DNA from: DASRAP01 sp035277145
GTDB taxonomy: Bacteria; Gemmatimonadota; Gemmatimonadetes; Gemmatimonadales; Gemmatimonadaceae
Reading direction: 5' to 3'
DNA length: 64,000 nt
Assembly: GCA_035277145.1 (NCBI GenBank)
Contig: DATELA010000064.1
Span: forward strand, 1 to 64,000
In this document: in pieces, positions 27,563 to 37,774 of the stretch
Numbering within the stretch: the first letter of the stretch is position 1
Layout: every line of letters begins with the position of its first letter
The notes under the pieces: generated by a model
What the model was told of the DNA's origin: nothing
Seen by the model: the letters and a program-made list of their open reading frames with translations, nothing else
Database searches by the model: none
Translations under genes and position numbers: made by a program

Positions 27563-27663
27563 GTGTAACGCGCGTGCAAAAAACACGTCACGGTGAGCGG
27601 CCACGGCTGTATTCTCAGCATGTCGTGTAACGCGGCTACGATCTCGTGTAACGATCCGGTCAC
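27563..27663 (-). promoter_or_regulatory. cluster of PHO-box-like half-sites upstream of the porin
   Basis: Three copies of GTGTAAC (plus strand 27563-27569, 27625-27631 and 27646-27652) precede the porin. The last forms a 7-4-7 repeat with CGGTCAC across GATC at 27646-27663; read toward the gene it is GTGACCG, GATC, GTTACAC. The copies at 27625 and 27646 are 21 bases apart, about two helical turns, as in tandem PhoB sites. Confidence 0.5.
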
Positions 27664-27665
27664 AG

Positions 27666-27820
27666 AGAGGAGCGAGAAGCGAAAATGAGAATCGAGCTTC
27701 GAGAAGCGAAAACAAAAGGGCACTGACAGAATGAGAAGCGAGTAGCTCGCTCATTCTCTCGGTGCCCTTCGCGTCTCGGTTCTCGCTTCTCGGTCCTTCC
27801 CTTTCGCTTCTCGCTCCTCA
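27666..27820. repeat. purine/pyrimidine inverted repeat between porin and PiT genes
   Basis: The left side carries GAGGAGCGAGAAGCGAAAAT and further GAGAAGCGA words; the right side carries their reverse complements (CTTTCGCTTCTCGCTCCTC) running into the stop codon of the PiT gene. The centre folds as GGGCAC with GTGCCC and GAATGAG with CTCATTC around 27718-27770. It is a large cruciform-capable structure of the same family as 6941-7044 and could act as terminator for the PiT message. Confidence 0.65.
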
Positions 27821-28855
27821 GCTCTTGTTGAACAATGCCAGCAGCCGATAGCTCACGGCGGCGATCGTCATCGCCGCGGGGATGGTAATCACCCAGGCCC
27901 AAACGATTCGCCGCGCAATTCCCCAACGCACGGCCGACAAACGCTGCGTCGTCCCGACGCCAACGATGGATCCAGTGATCGTGTGCGTCGTGGAAATCGG
28001 AATGCCGTAGTGCGCGGCCGTCATCATCACCATCGCACCGCCGGTTTCTGCGCAAAATCCGCTCACCGGACGCAGACGCGTGACGCGCGATCCCATCGTG
28101 TGTACGATGCGCCATCCGCCAAATAACGTCCCGAGCGCAATCGCCGTGTACGCGCCGAACTCAACCCAGTACGGCACGCGATCGGTATTCTGCAAATAGA
28201 AAAACCGCAACCATCCCGTCTGTTGCGCGAACTCCGCTTGTGTCGCGACAAGGAGACCAACGATGATGCCCATCGTTTTCTGCGCATCGTTCTGCCCGTG
28301 CGCGTACGAAAGAAACGCGGAACTCAGCAACTGTCCCGGGCGAAACACGCGATCCATGCGTGACGGCGTCGCGCGCTGAAACAGGTTGAGCACCAGAATC
28401 ATCAGCGCGAGCGCGACAATCAAACCCATGACCGGCGAAATCACGATCGCCGAGAGCGTTTGAATCCATTTGGTGCCCCACAGCAGCGCGTCCGTACCGC
28501 CCTTGGACACCGCAGCGCCGGCGAATCCGCCGATGATTGCATGCGACGAACTCGTCGGAATACCGAACCACCACGTGATCAGGTCCCAGATGATTGCGCC
28601 GAGCAGTCCGGCGAGAATCACGTTGGCGTCGACGACGCTCTGTACGACGAATCCCGAACTGACCGCCTTCGCAACGGCCGTCGATCCAACAAACGCGCCC
28701 GCAAAGTTGAACAGCGCCGCCCAGCCGACCGCGGCAAGCGGCGACAGAACACGCGTGCCAACAATTGTCGCAATCGAATTCGCCGAGTCGTGAAACCCGT
28801 TGATGAAATCGAAAATGAAGGCGAATGCGACGATGATCAGGACGTACGTGATCAC
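27818..28855 (-). CDS. pit: PiT family inorganic phosphate transporter
   Basis: A 345-residue membrane protein from GTG 28855. The duplicated PiT signatures are clear: FDFINGFHDSANSIATIVGTRVLSP near the N-terminus and LSSAFLSYAHGQNDAQKTMGII in the second half, plus PTSSSHAIIGGFAG and PISTTHTITGSIVGVG. It imports phosphate (often as metal phosphate) with protons or sodium at low affinity. It lies 11 bases downstream of the DUF47 gene, its usual partner. Confidence 0.95.
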   Translation of the reverse strand: MITYVLIIVAFAFIFDFINGFHDSANSIATIVGTRVLSPLAAVGWAALFNFAGAFVGSTAVAKAVSSGFVVQSVVDANVILAGLLGAIIWDLITWWFGIPTSSSHAIIGGFAGAAVSKGGTDALLWGTKWIQTLSAIVISPVMGLIVALALMILVLNLFQRATPSRMDRVFRPGQLLSSAFLSYAHGQNDAQKTMGIIVGLLVATQAEFAQQTGWLRFFYLQNTDRVPYWVEFGAYTAIALGTLFGGWRIVHTMGSRVTRLRPVSGFCAETGGAMVMMTAAHYGIPISTTHTITGSIVGVGTTQRLSAVRWGIARRIVWAWVITIPAAMTIAAVSYRLLALFNKS

Positions 28856-28866
28856 GGCGCGGTCCG

Positions 28867-29478
28867 CTAACTGTTTTTGATGGAGATACTCTCGAGGACG
28901 TTCGTTACGTCCTCGGCTTCATCGAGCGCATGCTCGAGATGGTCGAGCAGTTCTTTCCACTTGATGACGTGGATGGGGTCGGGCGTGCCCGCGAACAGGT
29001 TCGTGAGCGCTTTGGAATACAACTGATCGCCCTGCTCTTCGATTTTCTTGACGTCGCGCATACACGCGAACACGAGTCGCGGATCTTTGATTCCCCGCAC
29101 CGCTTCCTGAATGTGGCGCGACGCATCTTCGAGCAGCGCGGCCAGGCCAACCGCTTCGGGGGGACACTGGCGGATGTCGAACACCACCGCCCGACGCGCC
29201 GCACCGTCCATGAGATCGACGACGTTGTCGAGATTCGTCGTGAGCTCGTGAATGTCCTCGCGATCGAGCGGAGTGACAAAGGAGCGGTCCACACGCTCGA
29301 TGATCGAGTGCGTGAGTTCGTCTGCTTCGTGCTCGACGCGCTTCACCTCGGCCGCGAAATGCGCGAGCCGCGCAGGTTCGGCAAAGAGCTGGTGGAGAAG
29401 TCGGCTGGACTCGACCACGCGGTCGGCCAGCTGGTCGAACATGGGAAAGAACGCTTCGTCTTTCGGGATCAGTCTCAC
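28867..29478 (-). CDS. DUF47/PhoU-like PiT accessory protein
   Basis: About 203 residues from GTG 29478; the frame extends to 29580 but the added residues derive from spacer DNA. It is all-helical, with MFDQLADRVVESSRLLHQLF, VKRVEHEADELTHSIIERVDRSFVTPLDREDIHELTTNLDNVVDLMDGAARRA-type content (the DUF47 signature region) and a C-terminal WKELLDHLEHALDEAEDVTNV. DUF47 proteins are cytoplasmic regulators found next to PiT transporters. The PiT gene follows directly. Confidence 0.9.
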   Translation of the reverse strand: MRLIPKDEAFFPMFDQLADRVVESSRLLHQLFAEPARLAHFAAEVKRVEHEADELTHSIIERVDRSFVTPLDREDIHELTTNLDNVVDLMDGAARRAVVFDIRQCPPEAVGLAALLEDASRHIQEAVRGIKDPRLVFACMRDVKKIEEQGDQLYSKALTNLFAGTPDPIHVIKWKELLDHLEHALDEAEDVTNVLESISIKNS

Positions 29479-29552
29479 GGGCGGCGGGAAATGGACGGGC
29501 GAAAAGGTACCGCCAGTTACATGAGCGTTACAGTCATCAACAACTAGGAGCG

Positions 29553-29683
29553 AGGATCTAGGAAGAGGAACGAGGCCCAAGGGAAAGGATTAGGGAACAC
29601 AAAGGGGTTAGGACTCGCTCCTATCCGTGCCCTAATCCTTCCCCTCACTACTTGATCCTCAAACTCGATCCTCGCTCCTATTG
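29553..29683. repeat. inverted repeat between DUF47 and rhomboid genes
   Basis: TAGGAGCGAGGATC at the left and its exact complement GATCCTCGCTCCTA at the right end, with inner complementary parts (AAAGGATTAGGG and CCCTAATCCTT). The whole spacer can fold on itself. Related in word content (GGAGCGAGGA) to the purine-rich repeat family. It abuts the rhomboid gene end. Confidence 0.6.
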
Positions 29684-29685
29684 GT

Positions 29686-30432
29686 CTATCGGCGAAGGCT
29701 CGCCTTGTGGGCAGCCACCAGCTCCGGGTTTGCAAAGAGCCGCCCTAGGACGACGCCGGCAAAAAAGCCGCCGATATGTGCCCACACTGCAACGCCTCCG
29801 GAAATCGTCGGCCGCGGGGACAGGAGCTGTGGGAGTCCGGACAGGAATTGCATGCCGAACCACAGCAGCAGCACCACGAAGGCCGGAATGCGGAACAGGA
29901 AGAACGGAGGGAAGAAGGTCCGCACCAACGCCCGGGGATACATCACCAGGTACGCGCCCAGCGCGCCGGAGATCGCGCCCGAGGCACCGACGGTCGGGAC
30001 TGGCGACGACGGCTCCACGATCAGGTGTGCCGCGCCCGCGAGCAGCCCGCACAGCACGTAGAACATGACAAACCGGCCGCGCCCCATGACGTCTTCGACG
30101 TTGTTTCCGAAGACCCACAGGAAGAGCGAGTTCCCAAGCACGTGGCCCCAGCTGCCGTGCAGGAACATCGACAGCACCGGTGTCGCATAGTTCACGACGT
30201 GGTCGTCGATGGCGCACACCATGTCGTTGGTGAGTGGCACTGCGAACCCAATCGGCCGCATGTGGGTGAGTTCGGCCGGCACTAACCCCCAGTTGCACAC
30301 CGTGATCGCGAGCTGCGCCGGGTCGAAACCGCCTCCCTGGACCAACACCCAGATCCCAACCAGCGCGACGATAATCCCGATGGTCGCAACCGGAGTTCTG
30401 AAGGTCGGGTTGTCGTCGGAGAGAGGAAACAA
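29686..30432 (-). CDS. rhomboid-family intramembrane serine protease
   Basis: A 248-residue protein with six to seven hydrophobic helices. The catalytic Ser151 is in VGASGAISGALGAYL and the partner His219 in WAHIGGFFAGVVLG. The segment FLHGSWGHVLGNSLFLWVFGNNVED is the typical rhomboid HxxxHxxxN-like helix. It cleaves membrane proteins within the bilayer; substrate unknown. Its start lies beside a CTGTAGGCGGTAGG repeat at about 30437-30460. Confidence 0.92.
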   Translation of the reverse strand: MFPLSDDNPTFRTPVATIGIIVALVGIWVLVQGGGFDPAQLAITVCNWGLVPAELTHMRPIGFAVPLTNDMVCAIDDHVVNYATPVLSMFLHGSWGHVLGNSLFLWVFGNNVEDVMGRGRFVMFYVLCGLLAGAAHLIVEPSSPVPTVGASGAISGALGAYLVMYPRALVRTFFPPFFLFRIPAFVVLLLWFGMQFLSGLPQLLSPRPTISGGVAVWAHIGGFFAGVVLGRLFANPELVAAHKASLRR

Positions 30433-30642
30433 GCAGGCTGTAGGCGGTAGGGTGTAGGCTGGAGATACTGCCGTCGTCAGAACTTAGCGCGGGCGGCTTG
30501 GCCCCCCGCCAGAATGGCGCTGAGCGCCCGAAACCTCGGCACGAATGGCGCAGTATGTTGGCCTGGGGATTGCACTTCGCCGCTGGCATCAACTGTCGTA
30601 CATCTCGTCCTCTCGTCTTCTCATTCTCTCAAAAACTGACCT

Positions 30643-32589
30643 ATGGCTGAGAAGGTTATCGGTATCGACCTGGGCACCACGAACTCCGTCGTCGCAGTTA
30701 TGGAAGGCGGCGATCCGGTCGTTATCCCGAACGCTGAAGGCGGCCGCACCACGCCGTCTGTTGTTGGTTTTACCAAGGATTCCGAGCGCCTCGTCGGACA
30801 AATCGCGAAGCGCCAGGCCGTCACGAACCCGACGAACACGGTCTTCTCCATCAAGCGGTTCATGGGGCGCCGCGTCAGCGAAGTCTCCGAAGAGACGAAG
30901 CGCGTTCCGTACAAAGTCGCGGCCGGTCCGAACGAGGTCGCGTCCGTCGAGGTTCAGGGCAAGCGGTACACGCCGCCGGAAATCTCGGCGATGATTCTGC
31001 AGAAAATGAAGCAGACCGCCGAGGACTATCTCGGACATAAAGTCGAGAAGGCGGTCGTGACCGTTCCTGCGTACTTCAACGACGCGCAACGTCAGGCGAC
31101 GAAGGACGCCGGCAAGATCGCGGGCCTCGAAGTGCTGCGCATCATCAACGAGCCAACCGCCGCAGCGCTCGCATACGGACTCGATAAAAAGAAAGACGAG
31201 AAGGTCGCCGTATTCGACCTTGGCGGCGGTACCTACGACATCTCAGTGCTCGAGTTGTACGACGTCGACGGTACGCGCCAGTTCGAAGTGAAATCCACCA
31301 ACGGTGACACGCACCTTGGCGGTGACGATTTCGACCAGCGCGTCATCGATTGGCTCGTCGCCGAATTCAAGCGCGATCAGGCAATCGATCTTTCGAAAGA
31401 TCCGATGGCGCTGCAGCGACTGAAGGAAGCCGCTGAAAAAGCGAAGATGGAATTGTCGTCGACGCTGCAAACGGACATCAACCTTCCGTTCATTACCGCT
31501 GACCAAAGCGGACCGAAGCATCTCAACTATCAGTTGACGCGCGCGAAGTTTGAGCAGCTCGTCGACGATCTCATTCAGCGTACGTCTGCGCCGATGAAGC
31601 AGGCGTTGAGCGACGCGGGACTCAAGCCGTCGGAAATCGACGAAGTGATTCTCGTCGGCGGTTCGACGCGCATTCCGAAGATTCAGCAGATCGTCAAAGA
31701 CTTCTTCGGCAAAGATCCCAACAAGGGCGTGAATCCCGACGAAGTCGTCGCGATTGGCGCAGCGATTCAGGGCGCGGTGCTTACCGGCGAGCAGAAGGAC
31801 GTGTTGCTGCTCGACGTCACGCCGCTCTCACTGGGCATCGAGACACTCGGCGGCGTTACGACGGTTCTCATTCCGCGCAACACGACGATTCCGACCAAGA
31901 AGAGCGAAATCTTCTCGACAGCGGACGACAATCAGACCACCGTCGAGATTCACGTGCTGCAAGGCGAACGCCAGCTCGCGCGCGACAATCGCACGATTGG
32001 AAAATTCCAGCTCACCGGAATTCCGCCGGCACCGCGCGGCATGCCACAGGTTGAAGTCACGTTCGACATCGACGCGAACGGCATTCTGCACGTGTCTGCA
32101 CGCGACAAGGCGACGGGCAAAGAGCAGAAGATTCGCATCGAAGCGTCGAGCGGTCTCTCGGACAAAGACATCGAGAAGATGGTCAATGAAGCCGAGAAGA
32201 ACGCGTCCGAAGACAAGAAACGGCGCGAAGAAATCGACACACGCAATCGCCTCGACTCGATGACGTACGAAGTCGAGAAGAACGCGAAGGAGTGGTCCGA
32301 CAAAATTCCGGCCGAGCTCAAGACGCGTCTCGATACGGCAGTCGAGCGGGCCCGAAAGGCACTGCGCGGTGACGACATGAACGAAGTCAGGGCCGCGCAG
32401 GAAGAGTTGTCGAATGCCTATCAGGAAGCGGGTCGTTCGTTCTATGCTTCTTCACAGCAGTCGTCAGGTACTCCGGGAGACTCCGGAGCCCAGGGCGCAC
32501 CGAACGCTCAGGAAACTGCGGGTGGGGCGAAAGGTGACGAAGTTGCAGAGGCGGATTACGAAATCGTCGATGAGACGAAGAAATCCTGA
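30643..32589 (+). CDS. dnaK: chaperone DnaK (Hsp70)
   Basis: A 648-residue protein of standard Hsp70 length. Start MAEKVIGIDLGTTNSVVAVM; ATPase motifs VFDLGGGTYDISVLEL and EVILVGGSTRIPKIQ; substrate-binding domain from about 390 with the linker DVLLLDVTPLSLGIE; lid and C-terminal tail ending DYEIVDETKKS. It refolds proteins with DnaJ and GrpE, neither of which is in this window. The 210-base upstream spacer shows no CIRCE element. A pyrimidine-rich CTCTCGTCTTCTCATTCTCT stretch lies just before the ribosome-binding region. htrA follows 39 bases after. Confidence 0.97.
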   Translation: MAEKVIGIDLGTTNSVVAVMEGGDPVVIPNAEGGRTTPSVVGFTKDSERLVGQIAKRQAVTNPTNTVFSIKRFMGRRVSEVSEETKRVPYKVAAGPNEVASVEVQGKRYTPPEISAMILQKMKQTAEDYLGHKVEKAVVTVPAYFNDAQRQATKDAGKIAGLEVLRIINEPTAAALAYGLDKKKDEKVAVFDLGGGTYDISVLELYDVDGTRQFEVKSTNGDTHLGGDDFDQRVIDWLVAEFKRDQAIDLSKDPMALQRLKEAAEKAKMELSSTLQTDINLPFITADQSGPKHLNYQLTRAKFEQLVDDLIQRTSAPMKQALSDAGLKPSEIDEVILVGGSTRIPKIQQIVKDFFGKDPNKGVNPDEVVAIGAAIQGAVLTGEQKDVLLLDVTPLSLGIETLGGVTTVLIPRNTTIPTKKSEIFSTADDNQTTVEIHVLQGERQLARDNRTIGKFQLTGIPPAPRGMPQVEVTFDIDANGILHVSARDKATGKEQKIRIEASSGLSDKDIEKMVNEAEKNASEDKKRREEIDTRNRLDSMTYEVEKNAKEWSDKIPAELKTRLDTAVERARKALRGDDMNEVRAAQEELSNAYQEAGRSFYASSQQSSGTPGDSGAQGAPNAQETAGGAKGDEVAEADYEIVDETKKS

Positions 32590-32628
32590 CGGCCGGTGTA
32601 TCACAGGTAACTCGCTGATGAGGAGATC

Positions 32629-34188
32629 ATGAGACTTCCCAACTTTTCCGCGCTGCGCCAACGCCCGATCGGGACCGCAGCGATGTTCTTCGTAGTCGGT
32701 GTGTTTTTCGCGTCCGCGATGGACTGGACGCCAGGCACGCAGGCACAACAAAGCGGTCCAGTCACGGCGCGTAACGCGTCGCAAACGCTGAAGGGACTCG
32801 AGGAAACGTCGAACGCGTTCGCGGCGATTGCGGAGCACGTCACGCCTGCGGTCGTCGCAATTCAAACACGCACGCGGCAGCGAACGGTCGAGCGCGGTTC
32901 GCAGGAAGATCGCAATCTTCCGCCGGAGATTCGCCGATTCTTCGGCGAGGGTAACGGTGGCCCGCAAGTGATTCCGCCGCAGCAAGGCAGCGGCTCGGGC
33001 TTCATCATTTCGCCCGACGGCTACATCGTCACGAACCGGCACGTGGTGAACAACGCCGATCAGATCTCCGTCGCGATGGCGGACCACAAAACGTACGCGG
33101 CGAAGCTCGTTGGACAGGATGAACAGACCGACGTCGCCGTCATCAAGATCGACGGAAAGAATCTTCCGACGATCGATATCGGCGACGACGAGCGAATGCG
33201 TGTTGGTGAGTGGGTGCTCGCGATCGGCAATCCGCTCGGACTCGATTTCACTGTGACCGCGGGCATCGTGAGCGCAAAGGGACGCACGAGCTCACAAGTG
33301 CGCGTCGGACAATCGACGTCGTCGATCACGGATTTCATTCAGACGGACGCCGCGATCAACATGGGTAATTCCGGCGGACCGCTCGTGAACATTCGCGGCG
33401 AAGTCGTCGGCATCAACACGGCGATTGCGAGCCCGACCGGTTACAACGCCGGTTATGGTTTCGCGATTCCGGTTGGTCTCGCGCGCGTCGTGTGGCAGGA
33501 CTTGATCGAACACGGCCGCATCGTGCGCGCGCAACTCGGCGTGTCGATTGGTGAAGTCACGCCTGAAGATGCGCAGGCCGCCGGATTGAGATCGATTGGC
33601 GGCGCGATGGTGTCGGGTTGCAATCCGAGCGAGACCGAATCGCCCGCATGCCGCGCGGGACTCCGCGAAGGCGACGTGATTGTGGCTGTCGACGGCAAAT
33701 CGGTTGATCGCGTGTCGACGCTGCAACGCGCCGTGCGCTCGAAAAAACCCGGCGAAAGTGCGCGCGTCGCGGTGATGCGCTACGGAAAAGAAATGAACTT
33801 CAACGTGAAGTTGAACGAGATGGAATCGGCGCGCCGGGTTGCGGACGCCGGAACAACTCGTTCAACAGCGGTCGAAAAGAATGTCGGCAGTCCGCTCGGA
33901 ATTCAGGTCGAAGCGGTGAGCGAGCAGTTCGCCAAGACGAACGAGATTCCCGCGGAGTTCCGCGGTCTGCGCATTGTCGACGTTGATCCAGAAGGTCCGT
34001 CGGGTGAGAAGCTTGCGCCCATCGACGTGATCGTCGCGGCGTTGCCATCAGGTGAACGCGTCCGCACGCCCGAGGATCTGCAGAAGGCGCTGAGTGGCAA
34101 ACGCCCAGGCGATGTCGTGTCGTTCAAGGTCTACGATCTGGACCGGCAGACGACGCGCATCGCGAACGTCCGGATTGGCAACAAATAG
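32629..34188 (+). CDS. periplasmic serine protease of the HtrA/DegP (Do) family
   Basis: A 519-residue protein with an N-terminal TM or signal segment (AAMFFVVGVFFASAM). The trypsin-like domain has His138 (YIVTNRHVV), Asp168 (QTDVAVIKID) and Ser248 (NMGNSGGPLVN). Two PDZ domains follow at about 290-385 and 415-515. It degrades or refolds damaged envelope proteins. A good ribosome site (GAGGAG) precedes ATG 32629. Placement 39 bases after dnaK suggests a heat- or stress-induced dnaK-htrA message that ends at the terminator at 34216. Confidence 0.94.
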   Translation: MRLPNFSALRQRPIGTAAMFFVVGVFFASAMDWTPGTQAQQSGPVTARNASQTLKGLEETSNAFAAIAEHVTPAVVAIQTRTRQRTVERGSQEDRNLPPEIRRFFGEGNGGPQVIPPQQGSGSGFIISPDGYIVTNRHVVNNADQISVAMADHKTYAAKLVGQDEQTDVAVIKIDGKNLPTIDIGDDERMRVGEWVLAIGNPLGLDFTVTAGIVSAKGRTSSQVRVGQSTSSITDFIQTDAAINMGNSGGPLVNIRGEVVGINTAIASPTGYNAGYGFAIPVGLARVVWQDLIEHGRIVRAQLGVSIGEVTPEDAQAAGLRSIGGAMVSGCNPSETESPACRAGLREGDVIVAVDGKSVDRVSTLQRAVRSKKPGESARVAVMRYGKEMNFNVKLNEMESARRVADAGTTRSTAVEKNVGSPLGIQVEAVSEQFAKTNEIPAEFRGLRIVDVDPEGPSGEKLAPIDVIVAALPSGERVRTPEDLQKALSGKRPGDVVSFKVYDLDRQTTRIANVRIGNK

Positions 34189-34215
34189 CTCAGCAAGCCG
34201 GGGAGCAGGACAGCG

Positions 34216-34246
34216 GGGCGGCTCGAAAGAGCCGCCCTGTTTTTTT
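34216..34246 (+). terminator. intrinsic terminator after htrA
   Basis: A 9-base-pair stem GGGCGGCTC / GAGCCGCCC closed by a GAAA tetraloop, followed after two bases by seven T residues. It lies 28 bases after the htrA stop and separates it from the tRNA. Confidence 0.93.
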
Positions 34247-34290
34247 ACGATTGGACCTGTGCGCTCGTAGATTGAGTGCGCAGAGCGCTC

Positions 34291-34372
34291 GCGAGCGTGG
34301 CGGAACTGGCAGACGCGCAGGACTTAGGATCCTGTGGGGAAACCCGTGTGGGTTCGACTCCCACCGTTCGCA
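34291..34372 (+). tRNA. tRNA-Leu (anticodon UAG)
   Basis: Acceptor arm GCGAGCG pairs with CGTTCGC (one G-T pair), D-arm region GTGGCGGAACTGGCAGAC, anticodon stem CAGGA/TCCTG with loop CTTAGGA giving anticodon TAG, a long variable arm typical of leucine tRNAs, and T-arm GTGGG-TTCGACT-CCCAC. The discriminator is A. CCA is not encoded (TCC follows). It reads CUN leucine codons. Confidence 0.96.
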
Positions 34373-34386
34373 TCCGCACAAAGGAC

Positions 34387-34464
34387 GGAAGACGGACAAC
34401 TGAAGTGAGAACTGAGAGGAAAACGACGCGTTCCTCTCACTTCTCACTTCAATGTCCGTCTTCC
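34387..34464. repeat. 78-base inverted repeat of the GAAGTGAGAA family
   Basis: Three stacked stems: GGAAGACGGACA with its complement (12 bp), GAAGTGAGAA with TTCTCACTTC (10 bp) and GAGAGGAA with TTCCTCTC (8 bp), separated by 2-3-base mismatches, with loop AACGACGCG. It lies between the tRNA and trigger factor and shares words with the purine repeats elsewhere. A terminator-like role after the tRNA is possible, though no T-tract follows. Confidence 0.75.
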
Positions 34465-34487
34465 CTCCTTGTTAGATTCCCCGATCC

Positions 34488-35735
34488 ATGAATGTCACGA
34501 TAGAGTCTACTAAATCCGAGGGCGTCGAGCGCCGCATACGCGTCTCCGTCCCCGCCGATGAAGTGAGTGCTGCGACCGACCGCGCCGCCCGTCGTTACGC
34601 CACCGCCGCCCGTCTGCCCGGATTCCGCAAAGGGAAAGCGCCTCCCGCAATGGTTCGCAAGAAATTCGCGAACGAAATCCAGCAGGAAGCGCTCGAAGAA
34701 TTGCTGCGCGGTGCGTACGAGTCCGTCGTTTCCAAAGAACAATTACAGCTCGCCGCCCAACCGCACGCACACGATGTGAAGTTCGGCGAAGGCCAGGCGC
34801 TCACGTTCGAATTGCATTGTGAACTGCGGCCCGAAGTGAAGCTCGACCGCGTACATGGATTCAGCGTGGTGCGTCCGAAAACCGACGTCACCGACGCCGC
34901 CGTCACCGAACAAATCGACCGTTTGCGTTCCGCGCGCGCGGCGTGGACGCCAACCACAGACAAACCCAAGGAAGGCGATCTCGTCACGGTCATGCTCGCG
35001 TCCGCCGAAGAATCGGGCGCGATGGGCGAACAAACCGAATACAAAGTCGAACTCGGCGCCGGCCAGGCGATTGCGGGGGTCGAAGAAGTCATCATGACGT
35101 GCGCGCCCGGCGAGACCATCGAACGGCCCGTGCGCTGGCCCGACGACTTCCCGGACACGGCGCAGGCGGGAAAAACGAAAACTGTTCGCGTCACGCTCGT
35201 CGACGTCAAACGAAAAGAACTGCCCACGCTCGACGACGCGTTCGCGCGCGAGCTCGGCGATTTCGATTCGCTCGACGCTCTGACCAAAGCCGTACGCGAA
35301 GATCTCGGCGCAAGCGCGACGCGCGATGCAGATGCCGCGGTTCGTCAACGATTGCTCGACGAGATTCTCGCGGCGAATTCCTTCGCGGTGCCGCCAAGCT
35401 GGGTGAAGCGTCTCATTGCGGGTTACATGGAGATGTTCCGCGTACCCGAAGGCGAGCAGGAAAAGTTCGTGCAGGAGTTTGCGGCAACCGCCGAGCGTCA
35501 GGTGCGCCGCGAAACTGTCGTCGAAACGCTGGCTGAGCGCGAGAAACTCGCGGCGACCGAGAAGGATGTCGATGATAGAGTGACGGAACTCGCGCAAAAG
35601 CGCGGCACCGAACCTGGTGCGCTGTACGCGTCCCTCGAAAAAGCGGGACGTCTCAAGGAACTGGAACGATCCATCACAGAAGATCGTGTGTTCGCGTGGC
35701 TGTTCGAGCGGAACACGATTGTGCCCGAAGCGTAG
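34488..35735 (+). CDS. tig: trigger factor, ribosome-associated chaperone and prolyl isomerase
   Basis: A 415-residue protein. The N-terminal ribosome-binding domain shows LPGFRKGKAPPAMVRKKF, close to the GFRxGKxP signature. An FKBP-type domain (about 150-240) contains KPKEGDLVTVML and the helical C-terminal arms follow. It binds nascent chains at the ribosome exit. A possible -10 (TTAGAT at 34472-34477) lies only 11 bases before the ATG, so the leader would be very short. It precedes clpP by 10 bases, the classic tig-clpP-clpX-lon order. Confidence 0.93.
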   Translation: MNVTIESTKSEGVERRIRVSVPADEVSAATDRAARRYATAARLPGFRKGKAPPAMVRKKFANEIQQEALEELLRGAYESVVSKEQLQLAAQPHAHDVKFGEGQALTFELHCELRPEVKLDRVHGFSVVRPKTDVTDAAVTEQIDRLRSARAAWTPTTDKPKEGDLVTVMLASAEESGAMGEQTEYKVELGAGQAIAGVEEVIMTCAPGETIERPVRWPDDFPDTAQAGKTKTVRVTLVDVKRKELPTLDDAFARELGDFDSLDALTKAVREDLGASATRDADAAVRQRLLDEILAANSFAVPPSWVKRLIAGYMEMFRVPEGEQEKFVQEFAATAERQVRRETVVETLAEREKLAATEKDVDDRVTELAQKRGTEPGALYASLEKAGRLKELERSITEDRVFAWLFERNTIVPEA

Positions 35736-35745
35736 AGAGAAAAAA

Positions 35746-36378
35746 ATGGCGCTGATTCCCAACCCATTCGTCATCGAACGGTCCAGTCGCGGCGAGCGCA
35801 GCTACGATGTGTATTCGCGGCTGCTCATGGACCGAATCGTGTTTCTCGGAACACCGATCAACGACGACGTCGCGAACCTCATCATCGCACAGCTGCTCTT
35901 CCTCGAGGCGGACAACCCGGGCCGCGACATTCATTTGTATATCAATTCGCCCGGCGGCTCCGTCTCATCCGGCCTCGCGATCTACGACACCATGCAATAC
36001 CTGAAGTCGCCGGTGAACACGATCTGCGTGGGACTCGCGGCCTCCATGGCGGCGATGCTCCTCGCGGCGGGTACCAAAGGCAAACGCTCGGCGCTGCCAC
36101 ACGCGCGCCTCATGATCCACCAGCCGTCGGGCGGCGCACAGGGTTCGGCGGCCGAAATCGAGATTCAGGCCAAGGAAATCCTGTACATGCGGGCGCAAAT
36201 GCACACGCTGTTCGGGAAGCACACCGGGCGCCCCGTCGAGCAGATCGAGCGGGACATGGATCGGGACAACTTCATGTCTGCCGCCGAGGCACGGGGGTAT
36301 GGCCTGATCGACAACGTGCTCGAAAAAGCGGAAGAAGGCGTGGGAGCCTCGGGGCCACGGTCGGTTCCCGGGGTATGA
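35746..36378 (+). CDS. clpP: ATP-dependent Clp protease proteolytic subunit
   Basis: A 210-residue serine protease from ATG 35746, preceded by the purine-rich site GAGAGAAAAAA; the open frame further upstream overlaps tig in another frame. Catalytic Ser100 (VGLAASMAAML), His125 (LMIHQPSGG) and Asp174 (MDRDNFMSAAEA) are all present. It forms the double-heptamer chamber fed by ClpX. Co-transcribed with tig. Confidence 0.97.
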   Translation: MALIPNPFVIERSSRGERSYDVYSRLLMDRIVFLGTPINDDVANLIIAQLLFLEADNPGRDIHLYINSPGGSVSSGLAIYDTMQYLKSPVNTICVGLAASMAAMLLAAGTKGKRSALPHARLMIHQPSGGAQGSAAEIEIQAKEILYMRAQMHTLFGKHTGRPVEQIERDMDRDNFMSAAEARGYGLIDNVLEKAEEGVGASGPRSVPGV

Positions 36379-36405
36379 AATTCCGCGCGTAACCCTTTTG
36401 GTTGC

Positions 36406-36435
36406 TTGACCGTCGTTTTGAGACGGGGGTAGAAT
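36406..36435 (+). promoter_or_regulatory. sigma-70-like promoter of clpX
   Basis: A -35 TTGACC (36406-36411) and a -10 TAGAAT (36430-36435) with an 18-base spacer. The expected transcription start, about seven bases after the -10, falls on the clpX start codon itself (GTG 36439 / ATG 36442), so the message may be leaderless. Confidence 0.55.
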
Positions 36436-36441
36436 GACGTG

Positions 36442-37692
<1,251 letters not shown>

Positions 37693-37774
37693 GCCTCTGA
37701 CGCTGCGCCTGACGCGCGACACGGACGAGTTTGACGTCCCGGAGCGGCTGCCGACGCTGCCACTCCGGGACGTT

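Noticed and set aside
30433..30642. Heat-shock operator (CIRCE) before dnaK
   Set aside because: No TTAGCACTC inverted repeat is present; only a CTGTAGGCGGTAGG-type repeat and a pyrimidine-rich leader.
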